NCBI GenBank assembly: GCA_021798075.1 | Contig: JAJZYO010000004.1 | Span: 1-15,791, forward strand | Direction of reading: 5' to 3' | DNA from: Actinomycetes bacterium | GTDB lineage: Bacteria; Actinomycetota; Acidimicrobiia; Acidimicrobiales; Palsa-688 | Length of the DNA: 15,791 nucleotides | Part shown: positions 6,013-13,511 of the stretch, piece by piece | Layout: every line of letters starts with the position of its first letter | How positions within the stretch are numbered: the stretch's first letter is position 1 | Program-made: the position numbers and the translations under genes | The notes under the pieces: model-generated | Seen by the model: only the letters and a program-made list of their open reading frames with translations | What the model was told of the DNA's origin: nothing | Database searches by the model: none

Positions 6013-8157
6013 ATGAGCGAGAGGATGCCCCAGGTGGAACGTGACAAAGCACTCGAGACGGCCTTGGGCCAGATCGAGAAGCAGTTCGGCAAGGGCGCCA
6101 TCATGCGGATGGGCGAAAACGTCCACATGCAGGTCGAGGCCATCTCGACCGGCGCCCTTTCCCTTGACTTGGCCCTCGGCATCGGGGGCCTACCTCGCGG
6201 CCGCATAGTCGAGCTGTTCGGGCCGGAGTCGTCGGGCAAGAGCACCTTGGCCATGCACGTGGTCGCCGAGGCTCAGCGCAACGGCGGCATCTGCGCCTAC
6301 ATAGACGCCGAGCACGCCATGGACCCCATCTATGCCGGCGCCATCGGTGTAAACGTGGACGACCTGCTCATCTCGCAGCCCGACACCGGCGAGCAGGCCC
6401 TCGAGATCGCCGACATGCTCATACGCTCGGGCGCCCTCGACGTCATCGTGATCGACTCGGTCGCCGCCCTCACCCCCCGCGCCGAGCTCGAGGGCGAGAT
6501 GGGCGACGCCCACGTCGGGCTGCAGGCCCGCCTCATGTCCCAAGCGCTGCGCAAGCTGACCGGGACCCTCAGCAAGTCGAATACGATCGCCGTCTTCATC
6601 AACCAGCTCCGGGAAAAGGTAGGGGTCATGTTCGGCTGCCTTTCGTATGGGACGCGAGTCACCCTTGCCGACGGCAGCCAGGAGAAGATCGGCAAGATCG
6701 TCAACCAGCGACTCCCCGTCGAGGTCCTCTCGTACGACTCGGACGTGGATGCTGTTGTACCCAAGCGGGTAGTCAATTGGTTCGACAACGGCAAGGCCGA
6801 CTGCTTCCTTCAGTTCACGGTCGGCCGGCCCGCCGGAAACGGCAAGTCACAGTTCGCTTGCACACCCAACCACCAGATCCGTACCCCAGCGGGCTGGAAG
6901 GAAGCCCAGGAGCTGAGGCCCGGCGATAGGGTCCTTCAGGCCGTACAGCACCGCCTCTCGGACCTCCAATGGCAGGTAGTCCTCGGGGGTCTTATGGGAG
7001 ACGGCGCCCTGTCACCTACGCACAGCGGCCTCGCTAGCCGCTTCCGCTTGGGCCACGGCGCCAAGCAGGCGGCCTACGCGGAATGGAAAGCTTCGCTCTT
7101 CGGCAACCTAAACCCCTCTCGGTCCACCCACTCCAAGGGAGCCGTCTTTTTCGACCTGCCCTCCCTGCCGGAGCTGGCAGAGCTCCGTGCGGCTGTCTAT
7201 CTCGGAAGCAAGAAGGTGATCAGCGAGGAGTACCTCAAGGCGCTGACACCCCTCTCCCTCGCGATCTGGTACATGGACGACGGATGCTACAGCGAGCGCT
7301 CCAAGGGCCTTCGATCACGCACCGCTGGCGGCAGCGGCCGTATCGAGATTTGCGTCGAAGCCATAGAGGCCACAAGCCGCGAGCGCCTGGTCCGCTATCT
7401 CGCCGGCACCTGGGGCATCCGGGGTCGGCTTCGCTACGCAGGTAAGGCCGGTAAGGCCGTACTCGTGTTCTCCAAGGACGAGACGGCGAAGTTCCAGGCT
7501 CTGGTAGCCCCCTTCATACACCCTTCGATGGACTACAAGCTCCAGGAGCGCTTCCGCAACCGCTTCGATATCGCGCCGGTGTTCGCGCCGCCTCACTATG
7601 AGCTCATGCCCATGCCTGTCAACGCAATCGTCCAGAAGCCTCGCACCAGGAGCATGCGCCGCTTCGACATCGAGGTCGAGGGGACCCACAACTTCCTCGC
7701 GGATGGCACAGTCGTCCACAACAGCCCAGAGGTCACCCCTGGCGGCCGCGCCCTCAAGTTCTACTCGTCGGTCCGCCTCGAGATACGCCGGGTCGAGTCC
7801 ATCAAGGACGGAGCGGAGGTGGTGGGCAACCGCACCCGGGTGAAAGTGGTGAAAAACAAGTGCGCAGCACCCTTCAAGCAGTGCGAGTTCGACATCATGT
7901 ACTCCAAGGGCATAAGCCGGGAGGGCTCGCTCCTCGACGTGGCCACCGACCTTGGCATCGTGCGCAAGTCCGGGGCCTGGTACACCTACGAGGGCGAGCA
8001 GATCGGCCAGGGCCGGGAAAACGCCAAGGCTTTCCTTGCAGAAAACCTCGAGCTCATGATCGAGATCTCCGAGAGGGTCCGCCAGCAGGTCGGTGTCGGC
8101 ACCGGCGACACGCCTGGTGAGCCCGCCGGCGAGGAGCCGCTCGTCCTCGAAAACTGA
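6013..8157 (+). CDS. recA: RecA recombinase precursor containing an intein
   Basis: DNA strand-exchange and SOS co-protease protein. The 714-residue precursor is an N-extein (1-208), a 362-residue intein (209-570) and a C-extein (571-714), so mature RecA would be about 352 residues, a normal length. The N-extein has Walker [10 protein letters not shown] (70-78) and Walker [11 protein letters not shown] (144-153). The extein junction restores [19 protein letters not shown], the expected RecA sequence across loop 2. The ATG at 6013 has no ribosome-binding site; the in-frame GTG at 6034 has AGAGG 9 nt upstream and gives [11 protein letters not shown], so it may be the true start. A LexA-box promoter lies upstream. 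recX is not downstream, and cinA, often just upstream of recA, is here convergent and separated by another gene. Confidence 0.97.
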   Translation: MSERMPQVERDKALETALGQIEKQFGKGAIMRMGENVHMQVEAISTGALSLDLALGIGGLPRGRIVELFGPESSGKSTLAMHVVAEAQRNGGICAYIDAEHAMDPIYAGAIGVNVDDLLISQPDTGEQALEIADMLIRSGALDVIVIDSVAALTPRAELEGEMGDAHVGLQARLMSQALRKLTGTLSKSNTIAVFINQLREKVGVMFGCLSYGTRVTLADGSQEKIGKIVNQRLPVEVLSYDSDVDAVVPKRVVNWFDNGKADCFLQFTVGRPAGNGKSQFACTPNHQIRTPAGWKEAQELRPGDRVLQAVQHRLSDLQWQVVLGGLMGDGALSPTHSGLASRFRLGHGAKQAAYAEWKASLFGNLNPSRSTHSKGAVFFDLPSLPELAELRAAVYLGSKKVISEEYLKALTPLSLAIWYMDDGCYSERSKGLRSRTAGGSGRIEICVEAIEATSRERLVRYLAGTWGIRGRLRYAGKAGKAVLVFSKDETAKFQALVAPFIHPSMDYKLQERFRNRFDIAPVFAPPHYELMPMPVNAIVQKPRTRSMRRFDIEVEGTHNFLADGTVVHNSPEVTPGGRALKFYSSVRLEIRRVESIKDGAEVVGNRTRVKVVKNKCAAPFKQCEFDIMYSKGISREGSLLDVATDLGIVRKSGAWYTYEGEQIGQGRENAKAFLAENLELMIEISERVRQQVGVGTGDTPGEPAGEEPLVLEN
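6637..7722 (+). mobile_element. RecA intein with LAGLIDADG homing endonuclease (RecA-b insertion site)
   Basis: In-frame 362-residue protein-splicing element. Splicing residues are intact: Cys1 (block [14 protein letters not shown]), block B TPNH at 76-79, block [16 protein letters not shown] at 343-357, block G VVHN ending in His361-Asn362, and Ser as the first C-extein residue. Two endonuclease motifs, [10 protein letters not shown] (114-123) and [11 protein letters not shown] (206-216), keep their acidic residues, so DNA cleavage is likely still possible. The insertion point, between GVMFG and SPE, matches my recollection of the Mycobacterium leprae RecA intein (similar length and start) and not the M. 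tuberculosis RecA site, which lies further downstream at KVVKNK/C. The intein uses somewhat more A/T-ending codons than its host, hinting at transfer. Confidence 0.96.
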
Positions 8158-8226
8158 CGCCTCAGACCGGCACTCGGCCAGGTGCGCGACACCTTCGTGG
8201 GCGCCACATTGCGGCCACGGCCACAA

Positions 8227-8248
8227 GGGCCGGGTGCCGGCCCGGCCC
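8227..8248 (+). terminator. Hairpin downstream of recA, possible terminator
   Basis: GGGCCGGG (8227-8234) can pair with CCCGGCCC (8241-8248) around a 6-nt loop; a competing 7-bp stem with a GTG loop also exists. It lies 70 nt after the recA stop. There is no U-tract, as is common for high-GC actinobacterial terminators, so this is only a candidate. Confidence 0.4.
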
Positions 8249-8348
8249 CACGCAGAGTGACGTACAAGCGAGGGAAATCACGGAACTTCTCTCTAGATCT
8301 TTACAGTCTTCGCGCGCGATACTGGGAGAGCAAAGACCGTTCGGGTTC

Positions 8349-8369
8349 GGCCCTGGGTTTCCCAGGGCC
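8349..8369 (+). promoter_or_regulatory. Perfect 9-bp hairpin in the leader of the GyrA-like small gene
   Basis: GGCCCTGGG - TTT - CCCAGGGCC is a perfect inverted repeat ending 18 nt before the ribosome-binding site of the gene at 8399. It may be an attenuator, operator or mRNA structure. The rest of the 8158-8398 spacer holds the terminator-like hairpin and an AT-richer patch (8285-8310) with a TACAGT -10-like hexamer at 8302-8307, but no matching -35. Confidence 0.45.
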
Positions 8370-8387
8370 TGGCCCTTTCGGGTTTCT

Positions 8388-8393
8388 GGGAGG
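8388..8393 (+). promoter_or_regulatory. Ribosome-binding site fixing the start of the GyrA-like gene
   Basis: GGGAGG lies 5 nt before ATG 8399. Upstream in-frame GTG 8393 and TTG 8396 overlap or abut this site and are therefore unlikely starts. Confidence 0.7.
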
Positions 8394-8398
8394 TGTTG

Positions 8399-8764
8399 AT
8401 GGCAGTGTCCGGCACCGTTCACCTTGGAGCCCACCCGGTGGACCTGACTTCGTCTGGTTCGTCGCGAGAGCTCGAAAGCCGCCTTCATGTCGTGGAGGGC
8501 CTGCTCGACGCCTTGGGCCGTCTCGACCAAGTCAACAAGGCCATTCAGCTCTCAAATAGTAGGCACGCGGCCCTTGCAGCCCTGCAGCAGGAGCCGTTCC
8601 GCTACACGCGCGAACAGGCCAAGGCCGTACTCGAGATGCCTATGAGCTCACAGTGCGCTGAGGCCGCCGGCGAGCTACGCAGGGAGCGCGACCGCTTGGT
8701 GGTCCGCCACGCTCCCGAGCCCGACCTGGCAGCCGAAGCGCTCCCGGCCAACTGGTTCGGCTGA
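8399..8764 (+). CDS. Stand-alone GyrA/ParC C-gate (coiled-coil dimerisation) domain protein, function unknown
   Basis: A 121-residue protein starting at ATG 8399 with a strong GGGAGG ribosome-binding site at 8388-8393. Residues about 23-102 follow the pattern of the type II topoisomerase A-subunit segment around the primary dimer interface: RLHVVEGLLDALGRLDQVNKAI (28-49) parallels the GyrA RxHILEGLxIALxNLDEVIxxI helix, then a variable S..R..A...L segment, then YTREQAKAVLEMPMSS (69-84) parallels LSEIQAQAILDMRLxx, and AGELRRERDRL (90-100) parallels the returning coil. It lacks the winged-helix domain with the catalytic Tyr, the tower, and the C-terminal beta-pinwheel, so it cannot cleave DNA. 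Possible roles are heterodimer formation with GyrA, or a structural protein unrelated to topology. It lies 241 nt after recA and ends 27 nt from the convergent cinA. The family assignment is by pattern only. Confidence 0.75.
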   Translation: MAVSGTVHLGAHPVDLTSSGSSRELESRLHVVEGLLDALGRLDQVNKAIQLSNSRHAALAALQQEPFRYTREQAKAVLEMPMSSQCAEAAGELRRERDRLVVRHAPEPDLAAEALPANWFG

Positions 8765-8767
8765 GCC

Positions 8768-8798
8768 GCCCTGAGAGGGCCCTGAGAGGCCCTAAGAG
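8768..8798. repeat. 10-bp direct repeats (three copies) at the convergent gene ends
   Basis: GCCCTGAGAG at 8768-8777 and 8779-8788, and GCCCTAAGAG at 8789-8798. They span the 27-nt gap between the convergent small gene and cinA and include the cinA stop (8792-8794). An AGGGCCCT palindrome (8776-8783) is contained within. Slippage that has altered the cinA end is plausible; a bidirectional terminator is not evident. Confidence 0.7.
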
Positions 8799-10048
8799 CC
8801 ACGCAACGCCGGCCCGCGTGCCAGCAGGGCGTGGCGCAAGATGTCGAGGGCGTAGGTAGCCGCGCGCTCACGCACGAGCCGCCGGTCACCCGACAGGGCC
8901 AGGGCGCTCACCTGGCCCGGGGGGGGCCAGGACAGGCAGACGAAGACGGTGCCGACAGGCTGGCCGTCTTGGGGCTCTGGGCCGGCGACCCCGGTGAGCG
9001 AGAGCCCGACGTCCGCCCCGAGCAGCCGGGCCACGCCGGCGGCCATCTCACGAGCGGCGCGCTCGCTTACGACCGGGCCCTCCCCGACCCCGAGGAGCGA
9101 ACGCTTCACGTCGCTCCCGTAGCTCACGACACCGCCGGCGAACCAGACGCTCGCCCCGGGCACCGACGTGAGCCGCGTGGCCACGAGCCCACCGGTGAGG
9201 GACTCCGCCACCGCCAGGCGCAACCCCGAACCCTCGAGCAGGCGGGCCACCACGACCTCCAGATCTTCGTCGTCTATGCCGCCCACAGCATCTCCGAGCA
9301 AAGCACGCAGCTCGGCCTCTTCCCGGTCGAGCGCACGTTCCGCCTCGGCCGCTGCACCGGGGCCGGCCGCCCTGGTCGTGACCCTCACCCTCACGCCTTC
9401 GGCCACATTGGCCAGGAAGGCGATCGTCGTCGGCGTCCCTTCCAGAGCCGACAACCGGGGGGCGACGATCTCGGCGACCTTGGACTCGGGCACCCCCCAG
9501 ACCCGCAGGAACCGGCTCCGTATGGTGGCCTGGCCGCCCGACCGGCGGACCAGGTCGGGCACCACGGCACCGCCCACCATCTCGCGCATCTCGGCTGGCA
9601 CGCCCGGCACCGCGTAAACGACCTTGTCGCCCACCGGGCACACGAGGCCGGGAGCCGTGCCCGTCGAGGCCATGATCAACGATGCGCCCTCGGGGACGTC
9701 GGCCTGCTTCCAGTTGCTCGCCGGCACGTCCCTCCCCCCGAAGCGCTCCCGCAGCCGCGCCTCGACGTCGGCATTGCGGCGGAGGGCAACGCCCATGACC
9801 TCCGCGATCGCCTCCCGGGTTATGTCGTCCTGGGTGGGCCCGAGCCCCCCGCAACAGATGACGGCGTCGGCACGCGAGAGGGCTTCTTGGAGGCCGTCCA
9901 CGATCCTTTCGTGGTTGTCCCCGACCTTGGCTTGGTAGCGGCAGGAGATCCCGGCGAGCGCCAGTTGCTGGCCGATCCAGGCGGAGTTGGTGTCGACCAC
10001 GTGGCCGAGCAGGAGTTCGGTCCCGATGGCCAGCACCTCGCACTCCAT
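8792..10048 (-). CDS. cinA: CinA: competence/damage-inducible protein with nicotinamide-nucleotide amidase domain
   Basis: A 418-residue two-domain protein. The N-terminal MoCF-like domain (about 1-170; AIGTELLLG at 7-15, CCGGLGPTQDDITRE at 65-79) corresponds to the COG1058 pyrophosphatase domain. The C-terminal CinA_C/PncC domain (about 265-415) has AESLTGG with the nucleophile S283 and GGVVSYGSDVKRSLLGV. Such proteins recycle pyridine nucleotides by deamidating NMN to NaMN. ATG at 10048 matches the family N-terminus and lies 18 nt after the pgsA stop, with a weak GGTCGGG upstream. It is the last gene of the rimO-pgsA-cinA operon and convergent with the recA-side genes, whereas in many bacteria cinA directly precedes recA. 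Confidence 0.95.
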   Translation of the reverse strand: MECEVLAIGTELLLGHVVDTNSAWIGQQLALAGISCRYQAKVGDNHERIVDGLQEALSRADAVICCGGLGPTQDDITREAIAEVMGVALRRNADVEARLRERFGGRDVPASNWKQADVPEGASLIMASTGTAPGLVCPVGDKVVYAVPGVPAEMREMVGGAVVPDLVRRSGGQATIRSRFLRVWGVPESKVAEIVAPRLSALEGTPTTIAFLANVAEGVRVRVTTRAAGPGAAAEAERALDREEAELRALLGDAVGGIDDEDLEVVVARLLEGSGLRLAVAESLTGGLVATRLTSVPGASVWFAGGVVSYGSDVKRSLLGVGEGPVVSERAAREMAAGVARLLGADVGLSLTGVAGPEPQDGQPVGTVFVCLSWPPPGQVSALALSGDRRLVRERAATYALDILRHALLARGPALRGS

Positions 10049-10066
10049 AGCCCGACCGTCCCGTGG

Positions 10067-10693
10067 TCAGGCGTTGCCGGCGAACGCCCGCCGGCCTGCA
10101 GAACGGCTGTCGAAGAGGTACTGCGCCGCGCTCGCCCAAGCCAGCGCCACCGCGAACCAAAGCGCCACACGAGCGACCTGGGCGAAGGTGTCCTCTGATG
10201 CGCCGGCCACCGGCACGAGCACGAGGCCCACGGTCAAAAACTCGACCAGGGTCTTCACCTTTGCCGCCCGCCGGGCAGGGACGCTCACACCTTGGCGCGC
10301 CACGACGACGCGGTAGGCGGTAATCAGGGCCTCCCGGGCTGCCAAGAGGCCGACCGGCGCCCAGGTGAACTTGCCCAGGGCAGCTATGGCCGCCATGGCC
10401 CCCAGCACGAGGAACTTGTCGGCCAAGGGGTCGAGGAACGCTCCCGAGGCGCTCTTGCCCCGCCGCCGGGCCACCCACCCGTCAGCGGCGTCGGAGGACG
10501 CCAGCGCCGCCCAGAGCACGAGCGCAGCCCACGAGGGGATCCCGCTCAGGACTACGAGCACGAGCACGGGCGTGGCGGCGATGCGCGCCACGGTCACGCC
10601 GTTGGCCGCCGTCATGAGGCCAAACGCCGCAGGCTGGCCGACCTGGGCGACCCTCCCGACCTCGCCGGCGACCGATGACTTCTCGCCGCTCAA
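10067..10693 (-). CDS. pgsA: CDP-diacylglycerol-glycerol-3-phosphate 3-phosphatidyltransferase-like protein
   Basis: Integral membrane CDP-alcohol phosphatidyltransferase, probably making phosphatidylglycerophosphate. The 208-residue protein has the family motif at 68-92, with D68, D71, G72, A75, R76, G84, D88 and D92 all present; the spacing between AR and G is 7 residues, where the usual form has 8. About six hydrophobic segments are visible (about 37-50, 54-67, 94-107, 111-127, 148-162 and 174-193). TTG at 10693 overlaps the rimO stop (TTGA) and has GGTGGGG upstream, favouring a coupled start; ATG at 10615 (M27) would give the more typical MTAANGVTVARI start, so the first 26 residues are uncertain. 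A cardiolipin or other phosphatidyl-alcohol synthase cannot be excluded from sequence alone. Confidence 0.85.
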   Translation of the reverse strand: MSGEKSSVAGEVGRVAQVGQPAAFGLMTAANGVTVARIAATPVLVLVVLSGIPSWAALVLWAALASSDAADGWVARRRGKSASGAFLDPLADKFLVLGAMAAIAALGKFTWAPVGLLAAREALITAYRVVVARQGVSVPARRAAKVKTLVEFLTVGLVLVPVAGASEDTFAQVARVALWFAVALAWASAAQYLFDSRSAGRRAFAGNA

Positions 10694-11958
10694 CGCCCCA
10701 CCGGCTCACCGAAGAGGTCCGGGCCCTCGGAGCCCGTTATCTCCAGCTCCACCCAACTGCCCGGGGCCAAGCCGGGCGGGACGTTGATGACGCCGTCTAT
10801 CTCGGGGGCCTCACGGTGGCTCCGGGCCTCGCCGGCGGCGTCGACCAGGGCCCGGCACTTCGTGCCCACCAGGGCCGCCCGCCGGGAGGCGGTGATGGCG
10901 TCCTGCACCTCCGAGCACTCCCTGGCCCGCTCGGCTACCAGCCCGGCCGGCACCTGGCCCGGGAGGGAGGCGGCGTAGGTGCCCTCCTCGGGTGAAAATG
11001 CGAAGAAACCAGCCCAGTCGAGCTGCGCTTCCTCCAGGAACGACAGCAGCAGGTCCTGGTCTTCCTCGGTCTCCCCCGGGTAGCCGATTATAAAAGAGGA
11101 CCGGAGGGCCGCCTCGGGGAAGCGCCGGCGGATGTAGGAGATCCGCTCCAAGAAGCGCTCGCTCTCTCCGTAGCGGCGCATGCGCCGCAGCAGCGGCCGC
11201 GAAACATGCTGGAGGGAAAGGTCGAAATAGGGGCAACCGCCCATGGCATCGACCAGCTCGTCGGTCAACCCCGAGGGGTAGAGGTAGAGCAGCCGCACGC
11301 GCTCCACGAGCTCCTGCACGTCGCGGACCAACGCCGCCAGTTCCCCGTGGCCCCCGGCGCCACCACGTGCGTCGCGCCCCCAAGACACCGGGTCCTGGGC
11401 CACCAGCACGACCTCCTCCGCATCGAGGCGCCCCACTTCCGCCAGGACCGCCTCACGCGAGCGGGAACGCTGCCGCCCCCGGAACGTCGGTATGGCGCAG
11501 AAACCGCAGCGCCGGTCGCATCCTTCGGCGATCTTCACGTAGGCCCAGGGCACGCCGGCCGCCGGCCGCGGTAGCTCGAGCAGGTCGAACCTCGACCGCC
11601 TGAACGACACCGGCGCCGCGCTAGGCGCGCCAGCCCGGTCCCAGAAAGCCACGCCAAACCCGGCCACCTGGTCCACCTCGGGTAAGGCGCCGGCCAGCTC
11701 CTCGCCGTAGCGCTCGGCCAGGCAACCGGTGACGACGAGGCGCGCGCCCTGCTTTTTGGCCCCCGCCATCTCGAGCACGGCTGCCACCGACTCCTCACGC
11801 GCCGCCTCGATGAAGGCGCACGTGTTGACCACTACCAAGTCGGCGCTACCGGCCTCCTCCGCCCGGCCGTAGCCCTCCAGCGCGAGCGCGCCCGCGAGCT
11901 TGTCGGAGTCCACCTGGTTTTTGGGGCACCCGAGGGTCTCCAGCCAGTAACTCGCCAC
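10690..11958 (-). CDS. rimO: Ribosomal protein S12 methylthiotransferase
   Basis: Radical-SAM enzyme that methylthiolates the conserved aspartate of ribosomal protein S12. The 422-residue product has the N-terminal cluster cysteines C11 (TLGCPKNQVDS, the RimO rather than MiaB form), C47 (NTCAFIEAAREES) and C79 (TGCLAERY). The radical-SAM triad is C147, C151, C154 in EGCDRRCGFCAIPTFRG, and a TRAM domain covers about 360-420. GTG at 11958 is the only start preserving the YWLETLGCPKN N-terminus. A GGA just before it is a poor ribosome-binding site, and a TAGTCT hexamer 8 nt upstream raises the possibility of a leaderless transcript. It heads the rimO-pgsA-cinA operon and is a paralogue of miaB in this window. 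Confidence 0.95.
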   Translation of the reverse strand: MASYWLETLGCPKNQVDSDKLAGALALEGYGRAEEAGSADLVVVNTCAFIEAAREESVAAVLEMAGAKKQGARLVVTGCLAERYGEELAGALPEVDQVAGFGVAFWDRAGAPSAAPVSFRRSRFDLLELPRPAAGVPWAYVKIAEGCDRRCGFCAIPTFRGRQRSRSREAVLAEVGRLDAEEVVLVAQDPVSWGRDARGGAGGHGELAALVRDVQELVERVRLLYLYPSGLTDELVDAMGGCPYFDLSLQHVSRPLLRRMRRYGESERFLERISYIRRRFPEAALRSSFIIGYPGETEEDQDLLLSFLEEAQLDWAGFFAFSPEEGTYAASLPGQVPAGLVAERARECSEVQDAITASRRAALVGTKCRALVDAAGEARSHREAPEIDGVINVPPGLAPGSWVELEITGSEGPDLFGEPVGR

Positions 11959-12005
11959 TCCAGAAGAGACTACAGGGGGACCACACGGGCCCGTTGGCCA
12001 GCCTG

Positions 12006-12014
12006 TGGTATATC
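12006..12014 (+). promoter_or_regulatory. Possible extended -10 promoter for the membrane protein gene
   Basis: TGGTATATC (TG at 12006-12007, hexamer TATATC at 12009-12014) resembles an extended -10 element; no good -35 precedes it. It would give a leader of about 80 nt before the TTG at 12101. Weak evidence. Confidence 0.25.
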
Positions 12015-12087
12015 AACACCCGCACCAGCCACTCATAGGGGGCTGTAGGTGCCGTCAAAGCGTGCGGGTACGAGGTGCCCTGTGGCG

Positions 12088-12095
12088 AAGGAGGG
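12088..12095 (+). promoter_or_regulatory. Ribosome-binding site deciding the membrane protein start
   Basis: AAGGAGGG sits 5 nt before TTG 12101. Near-perfect match to the anti-Shine-Dalgarno complement in a window where most sites are weak; it argues against the longer frame from GTG 12005. Confidence 0.7.
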
Positions 12096-12100
12096 CTTAT

Positions 12101-12583
12101 TTGCAAAACCTGGACGAGACCATGCTCGGGCGCGCATTGTGGCTCGCCCACATCGATTTCGACCCGAGCGACGAGCAACCGTCCCTGCCGCGCGTCGTCG
12201 TAGCCACTATTGCCGCGGTCCTGGCGTCGCTTCTCGTCGATACCGCCATCGTCAGGGTGGCCGAGCACTTCTTCCCCGCGACCAAGGGGTACGTCCACTT
12301 CCGCTTCTACGACTATGCCACCTTGACCGTGATCGGCGTGCTCATCGCCTGTACCGGCTGGCCCATCGTCACCCGCCTTACGTCGAGCCCCCGCTGGGTC
12401 TTTTTCAGGATGGCCATCGCCGTCACCCTGGCCCTATGGCTACCCGACCTGTACATCCTGTACAAGGGCCAACCGGTGCACGCCGTTGCCTTCCTCATGC
12501 TGATGCACCTCGCCATCGCCCTGTTCACGTATAACATCCTCGTCCACGTCGCGCCCTGCAGGGGCCGCTGGGGGCGCCGTTAG
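12101..12583 (+). CDS. Four-helix integral membrane protein, unknown function
   Basis: I do not recognise this gene. From TTG 12101 it encodes 160 residues: a polar N-terminus of about 30 residues (LDETMLGRALWLAHIDFDPSD), then four hydrophobic segments at about 32-54, 72-92, 100-120 and 126-148, and a short basic tail (CRGRWGRR). The first loop contains FFPATKGYVHFRFYDY. The size and four-helix layout recall small actinobacterial DUF membrane proteins, but no catalytic motif is visible. The frame is open back to GTG 12005, but the upstream 32 residues are Arg-rich without membrane character. It diverges from rimO and ends 16 nt from the convergent thrB. Confidence 0.75.
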   Translation: MQNLDETMLGRALWLAHIDFDPSDEQPSLPRVVVATIAAVLASLLVDTAIVRVAEHFFPATKGYVHFRFYDYATLTVIGVLIACTGWPIVTRLTSSPRWVFFRMAIAVTLALWLPDLYILYKGQPVHAVAFLMLMHLAIALFTYNILVHVAPCRGRWGRR

Positions 12584-12599
12584 CCGGCTAGCCCGCCCG

Positions 12600-13478
12600 C
12601 TAGTGATCCGGTGCCTCGCTCACCTGAGCGCCGCGGTGGTCGGCTTCTAGCAGGAGGGCCCTGCCCGGGACCCCGAGCGACGCCATGAGCTCGCGGCCGG
12701 CGGCGCAAAGGTCGCTGGCAGCTCCGGCGTCGCAGAGCGCCAGTACGCTCGGGCCGGCCCCCGACCAGCAAGAGGTGAGCGCCCCTCGCCGGCGGAGGCC
12801 CGCCAGCAGCGCTTCGGCCTCGGCGAACAGGGCTGCGCGAGCGGGCTGGTGGAGCCGGTCGTCCCCCGCCTCGGGGACCAGCTGGCGGCGGTCGGCGAGG
12901 CCGGCCACGAGCAAGCCGAGGCGGCTCAAGTTGAACACGGCGTCCTCGATGGGCACCGAGGCCGGCAGGGCCTGGCGGGCGTCGGCGGTCGGGAGCTCGT
13001 GGTCGGGGACGAGCACCACGAAGCGCAGTTGGGGGTCGAGACGGAGGTGCCGGGCGACCGGCCGTCCCCCCACCACCGCAGCGGCGACGAGCCCGCCGAA
13101 GGCGGACGCGGCTGCATTTTCGGGGTGGCCGTCCACACCGAAGGCGCGCTCGAAAGCCTCGTCCGGCACGCCGGCGCCGGCCGCGGCCGCCGCCGCCACC
13201 GCCAGGGCCGCCGACGAGCCGAGACCGCGCGCAACGGGCACCTGGGAACGTACACGCAGTTCGAAGCGGTCATGGCCGAGGACTTCGCGCGCCACACGGG
13301 CCGCCAGGTGGGAAGGCCCGCCGGGGAGTTCCGAGCCCTCGCCTTCGGCCACCACGAGCAGGCCCTCGGGACGCGGGCGCAGCCCCACCTCCACGTAAAG
13401 GCCGAGCGCCACCGCCAGGGTGTCGAAACCCGGCCCGAGGTTGGCCGACGACGCCGGCGCCCGCGCGGTGCGCCACAT
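12600..13478 (-). CDS. thrB: Homoserine kinase (GHMP family)
   Basis: ATP-dependent phosphorylation of L-homoserine to O-phosphohomoserine, the committed step to threonine. The 292-residue product shows the three GHMP motifs: an N-terminal PASSANLGPGFDTLAVAL, the ATP-binding PVARGLGSSAAL at 81-92, and WSGAGPS at 238-244; HPENAAASAFGG (118-129) is the homoserine kinase version of the second motif region. ATG at 13478 is the obvious start, with only weak GGGAC or AGAAG upstream. It starts 33 nt after the ftsK stop and is probably cotranscribed with ftsK, an unusual pairing since thrB is usually beside hom and thrC. Confidence 0.93.
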   Translation of the reverse strand: MWRTARAPASSANLGPGFDTLAVALGLYVEVGLRPRPEGLLVVAEGEGSELPGGPSHLAARVAREVLGHDRFELRVRSQVPVARGLGSSAALAVAAAAAAGAGVPDEAFERAFGVDGHPENAAASAFGGLVAAAVVGGRPVARHLRLDPQLRFVVLVPDHELPTADARQALPASVPIEDAVFNLSRLGLLVAGLADRRQLVPEAGDDRLHQPARAALFAEAEALLAGLRRRGALTSCWSGAGPSVLALCDAGAASDLCAAGRELMASLGVPGRALLLEADHRGAQVSEAPDH

Positions 13479-13511
13479 CTTCTGGATGTCCCGTGCCCTG
13501 TCCCTGGCGGC

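Noticed and set aside
8158..8398. tRNA, small RNA or recX in the spacer after recA
   Set aside because: No cloverleaf, CCA-ended stem or RecX-like frame found; only two hairpins and an AT-richer patch are visible.
8389..8764. GyrA-like gene as a decayed gyrase fragment (pseudogene)
   Set aside because: It has a strong ribosome-binding site, a complete frame, and boundaries that fall at domain edges, with no gyrase remnants in the flanking frames; a remnant would be expected to continue into the winged-helix or pinwheel domains.
12005..12100. N-terminal extension of the membrane protein from GTG 12005
   Set aside because: No ribosome-binding site, Arg-rich sequence, and AAGGAGGG placed exactly for TTG 12101.
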